This document shows positions 1 through 10,149 of a stretch of DNA of 64,000 bases, piece by piece. The position numbers and the translations under genes were made by a program. The DNA comes from Symbiodinium natans (lineage: Eukaryota > Sar > Dinophyceae > Suessiales > Symbiodiniaceae). Position 1 is the first letter of the stretch, and each line of letters opens with the position of its first letter. The stretch spans positions 251,001-315,000 of the forward strand of contig CAJNDS010002647.1 of assembly GCA_905221605.1 (NCBI GenBank), in the 5' to 3' direction. The notes under the pieces were generated by a model. It saw only the letters and a list, made by a program, of their open reading frames with translations, ran no database searches and was not told the DNA's origin.

Positions 1-470
1 CCTTCCAGCACGCCACGAAGCCAATCCTTGAGCATCGATGAAGATTCAGAGGCTCGCTGGATGGTCGGAGGCTTTTTCAAGTCTGGTAGGGATTCAGGTT
101 GTGTGGGGCATTGGTACGGAGTGGGTCCTTGTAGTAGCCTTTCGTCCATGGCTCGGCGCAGACGCCACCCCGTCTAGGACGTAGGAAAGGCTGCACGTCG
201 ATGACCTGATGCAGAATGCAGCGAGTCTGCCTCAACATTCTGCTTTAAAACTTCAAGATGCTCCGAAGATGATCCCTCGATCTGGTTCGTTTAATGGTAG
301 ACCAAGGCCTGGATGGATCCCCCCCCGGCCGGATTGGAGTTTTTCGGTTTCCGTAAGGTTTCGGCATTCGGCGCAAGTAGGCTTTGAGGGAGTTACCATG
401 AGCCTCGTCATCTTCTTCCTCCTCCTCAGAGAAGAACTCTTGGCCGAGTCCGAAGGACTGCGTCCTGCTC
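1..470 (-). CDS. 3' part of a multi-exon gene running off the window, unknown
   Basis: Two stretches read as exons on the minus strand. About 300-470 encodes an acidic run (FFSEEEEEDDEAHGN) followed by a basic, proline-rich stretch (LRRMPKPYGNRKTPIRPGGD). About 1-150 encodes MDERLLQGPTPYQ, then PDLKKPPTIQRASESSSM and a short amphipathic end that continues past position 1. An intron is likely between them, at roughly 160-300. I do not recognise the protein. The coding look comes from biased composition and uninterrupted reading, not homology. The second exon could also be the start of a separate short ORF, because it contains an ATG at about 150. Confidence 0.35.
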
Positions 471-659
471 GGGCGACTGTGGGACCGACAGCTTGGACCA
501 AGGCTCGGTTTGGCTCCTGCCAACCTGCCAATGTGGACCTAACCGACAATGGCGATAAACGGCATGGCACTGCAAACACTAGCTTATGCTTCGGGGCACA
601 TCAGAATCATCAGAGCTGCAGCACGTGGTCCTGGAGTATTTCAGATTTGTTGGACTAGA

Positions 660-3200
660 GAGAAGGGGCTGCGGCATGACCCTTAGATGCGCATCGTCCT
701 GCTCTGTCCTGCACTTGATGAGTAGCAGAGCGGCTCTTAGAGGTGAAACTCTGCTCAAACTCTGCTCGGTTCCAGAAGCTGTTGCCCCTACTGGGCTACT
801 GGGTCCCATTACTGCGTCTGGGCTGCACCGACCACACGGCTCAGCGCTCCACGGCCATAGGCGTCAGATCCTCTCATTGGCTCGGCAACGAATCAGGCCA
901 CATGCCTTCAACAATGACAACAAATATCAACTCATCTCAACCAACTCAAGTCTGGCGTGCGACATGTTTCCCGGTGTCCTCCGGCCAAAAGCCCGACGCC
1001 CGAGTTTTTGAGCCAGGCAAAGCTTGCAGCAGGTGCAGCTATGAACCTTTTGAACGACCATTAGGCCGACTGCCCCGGAAGAAACAATGCTGGCAATACT
1101 CCCCTTCCCTGTGACCCTCAATCGTCTCTCTGTCAATGTACTTGGATACCGTGCTGCCCATTGCCCACCCCAGCGCACCGCATGTCGTTCCCACAAGTCT
1201 CCTTCCTGAAGGCCTGTGCCCACACATTGTTGCACCCATTTTGCACCCTAAACCCACCTAGTCCCGCTCCACTCGGACAGCGCCGAACGCCTGGGCAGAC
1301 GATGCCACACGGTTGCAGAAAGTCCCATTGTCAGAAAACCAAAGCTGCGAAGCGAAACCTAGCCTGGCTGCATCGCTGAGCACTGCAGGGCCCACCCATC
1401 GCCAAACTTGACTGAGAAACGGTCCCTGCGACAGATGGCTCTCTCACGAACTGCCATGAGCGCAGCGAGGGGTCGGATCCTCCTGGCAGCACTCTCTACC
1501 CGACTCTACCCGGAGCGGCTCGAGATCCAGGGCGACGCTTCCGAGCTCCAGGCCATTCGATGCCAATGACTTGCATGACCTCGACACTTTGAATTGCAGC
1601 TCAACTCATTTCTGCGTCTCTGAGGGGTCTGTGGGGCTGCGTCCGCAAAAGTCACGACGATGGCAATCCTTTTCGGCGGCCCGTTCAGCCACTGCAACTC
1701 ACTGCAACTCACTTGGTGTCCATACGCCTCGGGTTGCTAACGATTCTCTGAACTTTTCAACGCCTCTTTCTTTCAAGACCACGGAACCTGACGACAACAA
1801 CAACCCTGCCATGGCACATAAATTACAAGAACCTCCTGGGAGGACCAACGGTCAGACTGTACAAAGCCAAGGAAGGCTCAGGCAGTGAGCCAACGAGATT
1901 CCATTTGCCCACGCCAAACCCAGCCCCAGCAGGCAGCTCATGTATCAGCTGCTTGCTTCGCCGCTTGCCGCAATGCATCCACAACCTTCCGCATGCAGCG
2001 TGTGCAAGTGGAACATGGCGACAAAAAGCTTCACTGAACCCACCGAACATGTCACTGAGCCTTGCTGTTCAGGGTCCCCTCGGCATGGTCAATCGCCCTC
2101 TGCCCGTTCTCATCCTGGGCGTTGATGTCCTTGGTAGAACCGGACACTGCACACACTGCCTGCCGGAGTTTGATGCATTGCAAACATGTTCAACTCTCTA
2201 CTTCCGCGCTATCTTCAAGAGATGGCTACTCTGCAGTCCGGCGACAGCTCTGGCTGCACACATGACCTTCACAACAACCCAGTTGGGGGTGAAGGGACGT
2301 CGCTGTAGAGCAATTGCACACACTCTGTCGAAAACTACAGTGTGGCAGTTCAGACTTTTTTCTCTCTCAGCCGCAAGCTTGCGCAAGCGCAATGGCTCAA
2401 AGGCTTCATGATCTGATCATGCGGCGCCAGGGCGCTTCCGCTTGCGGGGCTGTAGACTCTGTAGACCGGTGCGCCTCGCCGCTTGTCTCCTAGGCCCCTG
2501 CTTTTGGTGTGGCGGTTGCATGCACTGACGTGCACAACTCCCTCTCGAAACGAAAAGGGGAGCCCCCTCTAAGTACAAGTTTCGGAGTGTGAAGGTCCGC
2601 GGAAAGGCTTCCGCAGGTTTTTCCATGGTCCCTCCCCCCACCCAGGCAAGGGCCACCTGTGTGTCGCTTTACATACTCTACCTCACGTCACATCTCAGCG
2701 TCGCCAACACGGGGAGGAGGGCTCTTCATTGTGTGTGTGTGCGTGCACTTCAGCACGTGCCCTCTCCATGCGGTGTTGGTGTTTGCACATTTTTTGGGGG
2801 TGGGGGGAGGTGCTGTACCTGGGTGGCCTCAGGTGCCCCTTGGCCATGGCACGCCAGCGTGGGCCCCCCTGACCTTCTTGCACCTTTCTTGCCTAAGAGT
2901 GGCACAAAGGGTCTGCCGGGACTTGTGCGAAGTGCCGGAGTGCCAGAAGTATCCTCCTCGGACAGTTCTTGGAGAAGATTTTGACAGCCGGCCGGTGCCA
3001 CATGCGCCAGACGTCCCTATGAGTCTTTGGACGTTGCCATGGCTTAAGAGCAGCGAACCACCTAGCAAGCTTGCTGCCAGCTTTAGCGAAAAGATGCCTC
3101 AGTCACTTATCACGTCAGCGGACGCTCCCGTGACCCCCTTGCCACTGGGCTTCTGACCTTCACACACTCGAGCTGCTGCTGCATGGCAGCATACCTTGGC
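660..3200. other. Stretch without a supported gene
   Basis: Open frames here are short and overlap on both strands. Two minus-strand segments have a mildly protein-like composition (about 2560-2650, containing MEKPAEAFPRTFTL, and about 2890-2985, containing LLQELSEEDTSGTPAL) and may be exons of a gene between the ankyrin gene and the left edge. Neither can be assigned. A short G-rich run lies near 2795-2812. Confidence 0.4.
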
Positions 3201-3261
3201 TTATGCAAAGATGGTTCATTCGGATCGCATCAAGCATGAAGCCTTGGCACAGCCCAGAATC

Positions 3262-6200
3262 CTAGCCCAGACACATCAGCGGCGTTTCCCCCCTGGCCAG
3301 AAACATGCCAGTGTCCCAGACAGACACACTGCGCATGTCGCAGAATGATGCCACATGCCCGCTGCTCAGCAGTTGCCGAACAAGGCGAGCAACAAGGCGA
3401 GCAGCAAAACACCCACACGACAAAACTCCGTAAACTGTATATAGGCAGTTTGGCCTCAGGGTGTGCGCTTCAAGCGGGCACTTGTTCTGGATCAACAACG
3501 ACACGAGCTCCTGACGGACGCAGTGCAGCTCCACAAGGCCATGCGCGCAGCCAGCCGCAACAACACCGGCAACAAAAATGGCAACAGCCTGGCAAACATA
3601 GTAAACAAGGCAGGCAGAAAGCAAGACTTGCTTTGCCAAGCTCGTGAAGCACATGTACCAGAAATCTTTGGAAGCCGCGCTCTGACATCTCTTAAGTACT
3701 TGTGCGGGTCCAGTAGCTCCAATATAGCTGCAACATGTCAAAGACGCCTTGTGCAAGGGTGGTAGACGTTTCAACCCTACACACCCAACCTGGATTTTGC
3801 GCAGATGTCAACAAGCTCAGATGCATGGACCATTCAAAAGCCAATGGACCTGCAGGTGTGCCAGCATGTGCGAACAACAGGTCGAAAAGTTGAGTTCAAG
3901 TCTATGCTTTCGTTTCAGTCAGCAATACAAGCAAGTGCTGTCTAATATTCACTACCCCCATGCCAAGTTTTAATATGATGATGCAGCTACAAGTGTTTAT
4001 TTCGCGTCTTGGTACAACTACTGACGAGATCGTCAGTGCAAAGTGCAGAAGTGGCAGAGAGCAGGTACAGTAGCGAGCAGGCACTGCGATGGCACGACGT
4101 GTGCACACAACAAGAAGTTTCAAAACAAGCCTTCAAGATTGGTTCCATCTCTGCCATTTGTATCTCCATCTCGCAGAAGGCATTGGACATGCTTCAACGG
4201 GCTCGGTGCGCGAGTTGCACAAACGCGTGTTTAGCTGAATACAGACCGGGGATGGTCGGGGCCGGCTTTGCTACACCCACACAGCTGGTAGTGTGAGCTT
4301 GAAAGGTAGAAAGCCCTGCGCGTGAGCTACGCAGGCTTCAAGCCTGGCCGGTGGGTAGAGGCAACGTCGCTTGGTGACAGAAAATAGAAGTCAGACTTTG
4401 CCACATGGACCCCCATCCGAGTTCAAGAAGCATGAATGAAGCATCCGGTGTAGCAACAGGCTTCGCTCTGGTGTTGGAAAACCCTCAAGAATCGTTGACC
4501 ACCTCTGAACTTCAAAGATGCCTTGCCCACCTCACTCTGAAAATCGCTCTTAACAGGCTCCTGTCCCATGACTTAACGAAGAGCCTGTGGCTACATGGCG
4601 TCCTTGTTGCCACATTGCGCGGCACCAAAGAGGCAATTTCGGCCGTCAGCATCCTGGTGCTCGAGTTTGGCACGGGCAGCCAGGAGATCCTTAATTGCAA
4701 ACTAAGCATGGGACCTGCATCTTGAATGGGATTCGGCACTTAGGAACAACAAGCAACTTGTAGGCATCGTGGCATTTAGACACGCATCATGAATCCACGT
4801 CTAGCCTAACTCTGTAGAAACGACGTGCCCGTAATGAGTTGAAGTCTGTAGAAACGACGTGCCCGTAATGAGTTGAAGCCAGAGTTTCTGAGACGACCGC
4901 ATCGCGGCCGACTGCACACGCGAGAAGCAGCGCTGTTTTGCCGCCCTTGCTTGGCAGGTCCACCTGAAGGCTCGGATGCACAAAGCGATGATTTTCTCAG
5001 ATTCTAGGTCGAGGCCCAACTTTCCTGACATTTCCTGACCCAACTTCAAACAAATCTTGCAGTTTCCGAAGCTGCAAAAATGCGCACCGATTGCGCCTTT
5101 GCATCCCTGCTGATGAGGCCACGAACGACTGACGTGTGCCTCACAAGCCGCCGAGGCTCAACACAAACGTGAGTAATCATCCTGACACTCTCCCTTCTAC
5201 ATGTCTGTGATGCTTGCACATGCTCGCATGACCTCAGAAATTTTTGCCAGCTCACCCCATGGCTGCTGCCCACATCAAGGCAGTCTGGTGCTCGGAGTCT
5301 AGCTGGTTCACCTGACAGGAAGGTGAAGACCGAAATTGGCCCTTTTTTGGGTCCTGTAGGACCCCAGACAAACTTAAGGCTCTGCAACGCATGCCTTTGC
5401 ACCCTCATCCAGCAAGAACTCGCACAACTCCTAAGGACACACTTGGCCATCTGGCTTCCTGCTCATCGCTCATCACCGTGCCGGGTGAAAACTGGCCCCA
5501 TTTCCTACCCAGAAGTGTCGAACTGAAATGCGCTTGGGTTCCCAGTGCCCGTTGGCGGCAGCTTTCATCAGCGCGCACTCCCCACGTTCGGTCACCTGCC
5601 CCAACGTGATGCTTGGCTCGCACAGGGCAAGTATGTGTTGCAAGTGGTTGGCCGACAGAACTGCATGCAGGAGCTTCTTCGGGTGAGTCGCATAATCCAC
5701 GGAAACATCATAGTTCTTCACGAGCATTTCCTTGACCAGAAACAAGAGAGGCCAACTGAAACCCTAAACCCCGCAGAAACAAACACAAGACGGGCTGCGT
5801 GCCCAATTCCTCAAACCACGTGAAGCCGGTTGCATGAACAGGCCCCACAAGCCGCCAGAACAACACATGTGCAGGTGGGGCGCACAGATGTCAACGTTTC
5901 CGGCCAGTGCTGCCCACATAAGAACTGTCCAGCCATAGTCGTCTTTAAGAGTCTCGGACATGGGAAAGCATTTGAAAGCACCAAGAGCCGCAAGACACAA
6001 GAATGCTATGCCGGCGTTTACCACATCCTACTCAGAAGAACTGGACATCTGTAGAAGTCCAAGCAGCGATAGAAGCCCCTTCCTCAATGAGTTGGCGAAC
6101 AATTTCCTGAGCTTGGCTGCGGCCAGACTGCGGCTGAAACCCTGCAAGCCGAAAAAAAGCATGCTTGTCCATAGCACACCTGGGTCCAGTAATGTCCGGC

Positions 6201-6930
6201 GGGACTCAAGTTCGTCGTTCTCGGCCGCCTTCCTTAGGAGGCTTCGACTCTCGCAGGCTGCACAACTCGACACCTCGAAGTATAGGCTTTTTGCAGACGG
6301 TACGCATGAGCGCCGTCACCCCTTCGTCATCCTTGACGTCCAGAACGCGCTGCTTCTCTATTTGAAGTAACTTGGCGCTGTCGGAGCCCATGATGCTGCT
6401 GCTTTTCTTTCCTCGTCTCCAGCAAGATAACTCGAGAGATACCTACTGGCTGTCAGCTAGCCGTCGCAGTTCAAACAGCTGTTGCCTATCCACTCCGGTC
6501 CAGTTGCGCTGCAGCAGCTGCGCATCAATGAGGTAACGAATCACATCGACATGCCCGCATTTGCCTGGAAAGGAACTTCCCAAAAAGGCCCGGCGTGAGA
6601 CATTTGTTCAGCCCAAAAAGAGCCTAGGCCTAGAAGAAGCCCTCTGCTGCCAGGACACAAGCCTTCATCAAGGCAGTTTCGCCCGAATCATCCTTCGCAG
6701 AAACACGAGCACCTTTCTCCACGAGGAACTTCACCACCTCAGGCACCCTTTGGGCTTTTGATGCTGGCTTCAACGTGAGAATTCAAGACTGTTGCAAAAA
6801 AGTATTGAAAGCGTTCAAATCAAAATCGGACCGGCAGCCCAGGCACGTGCATGTGGCCTGCCTCGGCAGAATACATTAAGGCACACATGCCTTCGCCATC
6901 CTTCTGGTCCACTTTGACCTTTGGCTCCTG
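3262..6930 (-). CDS. Ankyrin-repeat protein, many short exons
   Basis: Minus-strand exons spell successive ankyrin half-repeats, so the product is probably a protein-interaction scaffold; no catalytic domain is visible. In transcription order the pieces are DQKDGEGMCALMYSAEAGH (~6850-6925), VVKFLVEKGARVSAKDD then ETALMKAC (6659-6746), CGHVDVIRYLIDAQ (~6445-6564), VKDDEGVTALMRTVCK (~6255-6391), EIVRQLIEEGASIAAW (~6045-6150), DDYGWTVLMWAALAGNVDI (~5893-5990), GECALMKAAANGH (~5545-5745), ELCEFLLDEGAKACV (~5360-5440), GGKTALLLACAVGRDAVV (~4880-4990) and LEHQDADGRNCLFGAAQ (~4607-4700). Weaker pieces follow at about 3455-3550 and 3262-3330. One intron is resolved: 6565-6658, 94 bp, GT-AG, joining ETALMKA to CKCGHVDV in frame. 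First and last exons are not fixed. Roughly one half-repeat per exon suggests growth by exon duplication. Confidence 0.7.
4811..4878. repeat. Perfect 34-bp tandem duplication
   Basis: A 34-bp unit beginning TCTGTAGAAACGACGTGCCC is repeated twice without mismatch (4811-4844 and 4845-4878), at the 3' edge of an ankyrin exon. On the minus strand each copy ends in TTTCTACAGA, which resembles a 3' splice site. Because 34 is not a multiple of three, the duplication would shift the frame if exonic, so it probably lies in an intron. Confidence 0.9.
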
Positions 6931-6939
6931 GCTTCAGCC

Positions 6940-7147
6940 CGGCTTCAGCCACGAAGAGGCGAAGAGGCGAAGAGACGAAGAGCCGTTTGCAACAGTAGCA
7001 AAAGCCCCGACTCATCCTGCAAAGCTCGCTGGCAGGAATCCACGGAGCCATTTTTGGCAGCCTTCACATGGGTGGGACCCACACGCAGACGTCGAGAGCT
7101 GCGTGGGGGCGATTCTCTTTGCGAAAAGCAAAAACACAACACGCACG

Positions 7148-7148
<1 letters not shown>
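6940..7148. other. 5' flank of the ankyrin gene
   Basis: This is about 200 bp between the first recognisable ankyrin exon and the CA microsatellite that bounds the LTR-like array. It contains the short repeat GAAGAGGCGAAGAGGCGAAG at about 6954-6973. No further exon could be supported. Confidence 0.4.

Positions 7149-7149
<1 letters not shown>

Positions 7150-7224
<75 letters not shown>
7150..7224. repeat. (CA)n microsatellite, left boundary of the LTR-like array
   Basis: An uninterrupted CA dinucleotide run of about 75 bp leads directly into the first copy of the ~300-bp repeat. A matching CA run closes the array at 9957-10003. Confidence 0.97.
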
Positions 7225-7226
<2 letters not shown>

Positions 7227-7525
7227 TAGACTCGACTTCTGTCGAACTGCAAGCTCCAAATTCTTCTAAAGGTCTGGCAAGCTTCTGGATCTGCAATGGA
7301 AATCTGTACTTATTTTGAAATGGCCAAGGATGCAGCAACAGCTTTGAGGGTATTTTTGGGATGGCCTGCAGGTACACAGTTCAGCGTCCTGAACTGTTTC
7401 CCACTCCAAGGCATAGCTTCGTTGCACTGGGTTTGCCAAGGAGTGCCCAATGCCCCTGCGAACTTCACTGCAGAAAGTTAAGTGCAAAACAGATGCCCTT
7501 TGGTACAGGGCTTGACACACACACA

Positions 7526-7547
7526 CCCCCTCCTTGCGTTGGAGGGG
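7526..7547. other. Short hairpin at the repeat/internal junction
   Basis: CCCCTCC-TTGCGTT-GGAGGGG forms a perfect 7-bp stem with a 7-nt loop directly next to the 300-bp repeat. It recurs at about 8746-8766 in the second unit. On the minus strand its 3' arm supplies the purine run discussed as a possible polypurine tract. Confidence 0.7.
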
Positions 7548-7589
7548 AGTTTTTCGGGTTTTTTTAGGGGCATAAGAAAGTCGACTGAG

Positions 7590-8036
7590 AGGGAAACCTC
7601 AACCTGGGGACAGTAGAGCCTCGGAATTACGTGGACTGCTTACAACGCTCGCACTCAAGACGCTGACGAGGAAACCTCAACTTGGGGACACTAGAGCCTC
7701 GGAATTACGGGGACTGCCTACAGTGAGCAAGCGAAAGAGCAGTCCACTGCCCATTGAGTCGTCTGAGATTTCCTTAGTGCGGCTGCCGGGATCGTCTTTC
7801 CGACCCTCATCGGCCTCAGCTGGATCCGTCTTCCGGATCATGTGAGAATTCCTTCGTGTGAATGCCGGAATCATCATTCCGGCCTTGAGAGTCCTTAGTT
7901 GGTTCCTTGGTCCATCATTGGCTCCACCAGTTGTGGATATAGCAAGCACAACCCCTGCTGTATAAAGAACAGAGCCGACAAGGGGGAAACTTGAACCTGG
8001 GGACACTAGAGCCTCGGAATTACAGGGACTGCCTAT
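7590..8036. repeat. Internal ~50-bp motif repeated three times per array unit
   Basis: The motif GAAACCTCAACCTGGGGACA, followed by GTAGAGCCTCGGAATTACGT and GGACTGC, occurs at about 7595-7645, 7671-7720 and 7985-8034 with few changes. The same three copies recur about 1,220 bp later in the second unit. A second pair of ~55-bp repeats around GGATCCATGAT lies at about 8075-8180. Confidence 0.85.
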
Positions 8037-9955
8037 TTCGTCCGAAGCGAAACAAGAACCAGACCGCAGGTACTGCGTTGCACTCTTTGGGCGGACTCCT
8101 GGAGGATCCATGATCAGCGTCAAGCAATTTGCACTCTGTGGGTGGAGCCCTGGGGGATCCATGATAAAGTCAAGCAATCGTGGAGCTGATTATGTAAAGT
8201 CACGTGAACTGTCTGCAAGCAAACAGAACGAATGAGAAGCTGAATCAATTGTAGAGTCATTCGTAACAAACTTCTTTCAGGCCCTGACATCAAGCAAGAC
8301 AATTCATGCGTTAGTTGAAAGACTCCTCCCGTCGCTTGAGAGTCAAGGAAGTCAAAAGCTTCGGTTAAGTCAATCGTGAAGTCAGACTTGTGAGAGCATC
8401 CTCCCACGTAGTTGGCGCCCAAAGGGATTGCCGAACTGACACACACTTTAGACTCGACTTCTGTCGAACTGCAAGCTCCAAATTCTTCTAAAGGTCTGGC
8501 AAGCTTCTGGATCTGCAATGGAAATCTGTACTTATTTTGAAATGGCCAAGGATGCAGCAACAGCTTTGAGGGTATTTTTGGGATGGCCTGCAGGTACACA
8601 GTTCAGCGTCCTGAACTGTTTCCCACTCCAAGGCATAGCTTCGTTGCACTGGGTTTGCCAAGGAGTGCCCAATGCCCCTGCGAACTTCACTGCAGAAAGT
8701 TAAGTGCAAAACAGATGCCCTTTGGTACAGGGCTTGACACACACACCCCTCCTTGCGTTGGAGGGGAGTTTTTCGGGTTGTTTTAGGGGCATAAGAAAGT
8801 CGACTGAGAGGGAAACCTCAACCTGGGGACAGTAGAGCCTCGGAATTACGTGGACTGCTTACAACGCTCGCACTCAAGACGCTGACGAGGAAACCTCAAC
8901 TTGGGGACACTAGAGCCTCGGAATTACGGGGACTGCCTACAGTGAGCAAGCGAAAGAGCAGTCCACTGCCCATTGAGTCGTCTGAGATTTCCTTAGTGCG
9001 GCTGCCGGGATCGTCTTTCCGACCTTCATCGGCCTCAGCTGGATCCCGTCTTCCGGATCATGTGAGAATTCCTTCGTGTGAATGCCGAAATCATCATTCC
9101 GGCCTTGAGAGTCCTTAGTTGGTTCCTTGGTCCATCATTGGCTCCACCAGTTGTGGATATAGCAAGCACAACCCCTGCTGTATAAAGAACAAAGCCGACA
9201 AGGGGGAAACTTGAACTTGGGGACACTAGAGCCTCGGAATTACAGGGACTGCCTACTTCGTCCGAAGCGAAACAAGAACCAGACCGCAGGTACTGCGTTG
9301 CACTCTTTGGGCGGACTCCTGGAGGATCCATGATCAGCGTCAAGCAATTTGCACTCTGTGGGTGGAGCCGTGGGGGATCCATGATAAAGTCAAGCAATCG
9401 TGGAGCTGATTATGCAAAGTCACGTGAACTGTCTGCAAGCAAACAGAACGAATGAGAAGCTGAATCAATTGTAGAGTCATTCGTAACAAACTTCTTTCAG
9501 GCCCTGACATCAAGCAAGACAATTCATGCGTTAGTTGAAAGACTCCTCCCGTCGCTTGAGAGTCAAGGAAGTCAAAAGCTTCGGTTAAGTCAATCGTGAA
9601 GTCAGACTTGTGAGAGCATCCTCCCACGTAGTTGGCGCCCAAAGGGATTGCCGAACTGACACACACTTTAGACTCGACTTCTGTCGAACTGCAAGCTCCA
9701 AATTCTTCTAAAGGTCTGGCAAGCTTCTGGATCTGCAATGGAAATCTGTACTTATTTTGAAATGGCCAAGGATGCAGCAACAGCTTTGAGGGTATTTTTG
9801 GGATGGCCTGCAGGTACACAGTTCAGCGTCCTGAACTGTTTCCCACTCCAAGGCATAGCTTCGTTGCACTGGGTTTGCCAAGGAGTGCCCAATGCCCCTG
9901 CGAACTTCACTGCAGAAAGTTAAGTGCAAAACAGATGCCCTTTGGTACAGGGCTT

Positions 9956-9956
<1 letters not shown>

Positions 9957-10004
<48 letters not shown>

Positions 10005-10146
10005 GCGCGCGCGCACGCGCGCTTGCTTTTGCTGACCCCGAGAGGGCTGAATTGGAGCACATGTCAATTTCACTCACACGCACACACCCACACACGCACA
10101 CCCACCCACCCACCCACCCACCCACCCACCCACCCACCCACCCACA
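9957..10146. repeat. Composite microsatellite: (CA)n, GC alternation, then (CACC)n
   Basis: A CA run (9957-10003) passes into a short alternating GC stretch (about 10003-10020). After about 60 bp a second tract follows, of CACACACC type and then a tetranucleotide CCCA run to about 10146. It marks the right edge of the LTR-like array. Confidence 0.95.
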
Positions 10147-10149
10147 CAT

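Larger units (their letters stand above)
7225..9956 (-). mobile_element. LTR-like nested array: three ~300-bp repeats around two ~920-bp internals
   Basis: A ~300-bp segment occurs three times (about 7225-7525, 8447-8746, 9667-9956) and a ~920-bp segment twice (about 7526-8446 and 8747-9666), nearly identical, with periods of 1,222 and 1,220 bp. Read on the minus strand the 300-bp repeat starts TGTGTGTCAAGCCC and is preceded by the purine run AAGGAGGGG, as a polypurine tract precedes a 3' LTR. About 15 nt after its other end comes TGGGCGCCAACTACG, which could act as a tRNA primer site. No gag or pol frame is present, so this would be a non-autonomous TRIM-like element in LTR-internal-LTR-internal-LTR form. 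Against this, all repeat edges fall in CA tracts, so unequal exchange at microsatellites is an alternative. Confidence 0.55.

Noticed and set aside
6851-7377. Frames with long HTHTHT or VCVCVC runs
   Set aside because: Translations of the CA microsatellite. The same applies at 9.9-10.2 kb and 41.3-41.9 kb.
8120-9819. Repeated 120-166-residue minus-strand frames in the LTR-like array
   Set aside because: They contain internal short repeats (such as NSEALVSP) and no gag or pol motif. Frames differ between the units and seem to follow from the repeat structure.
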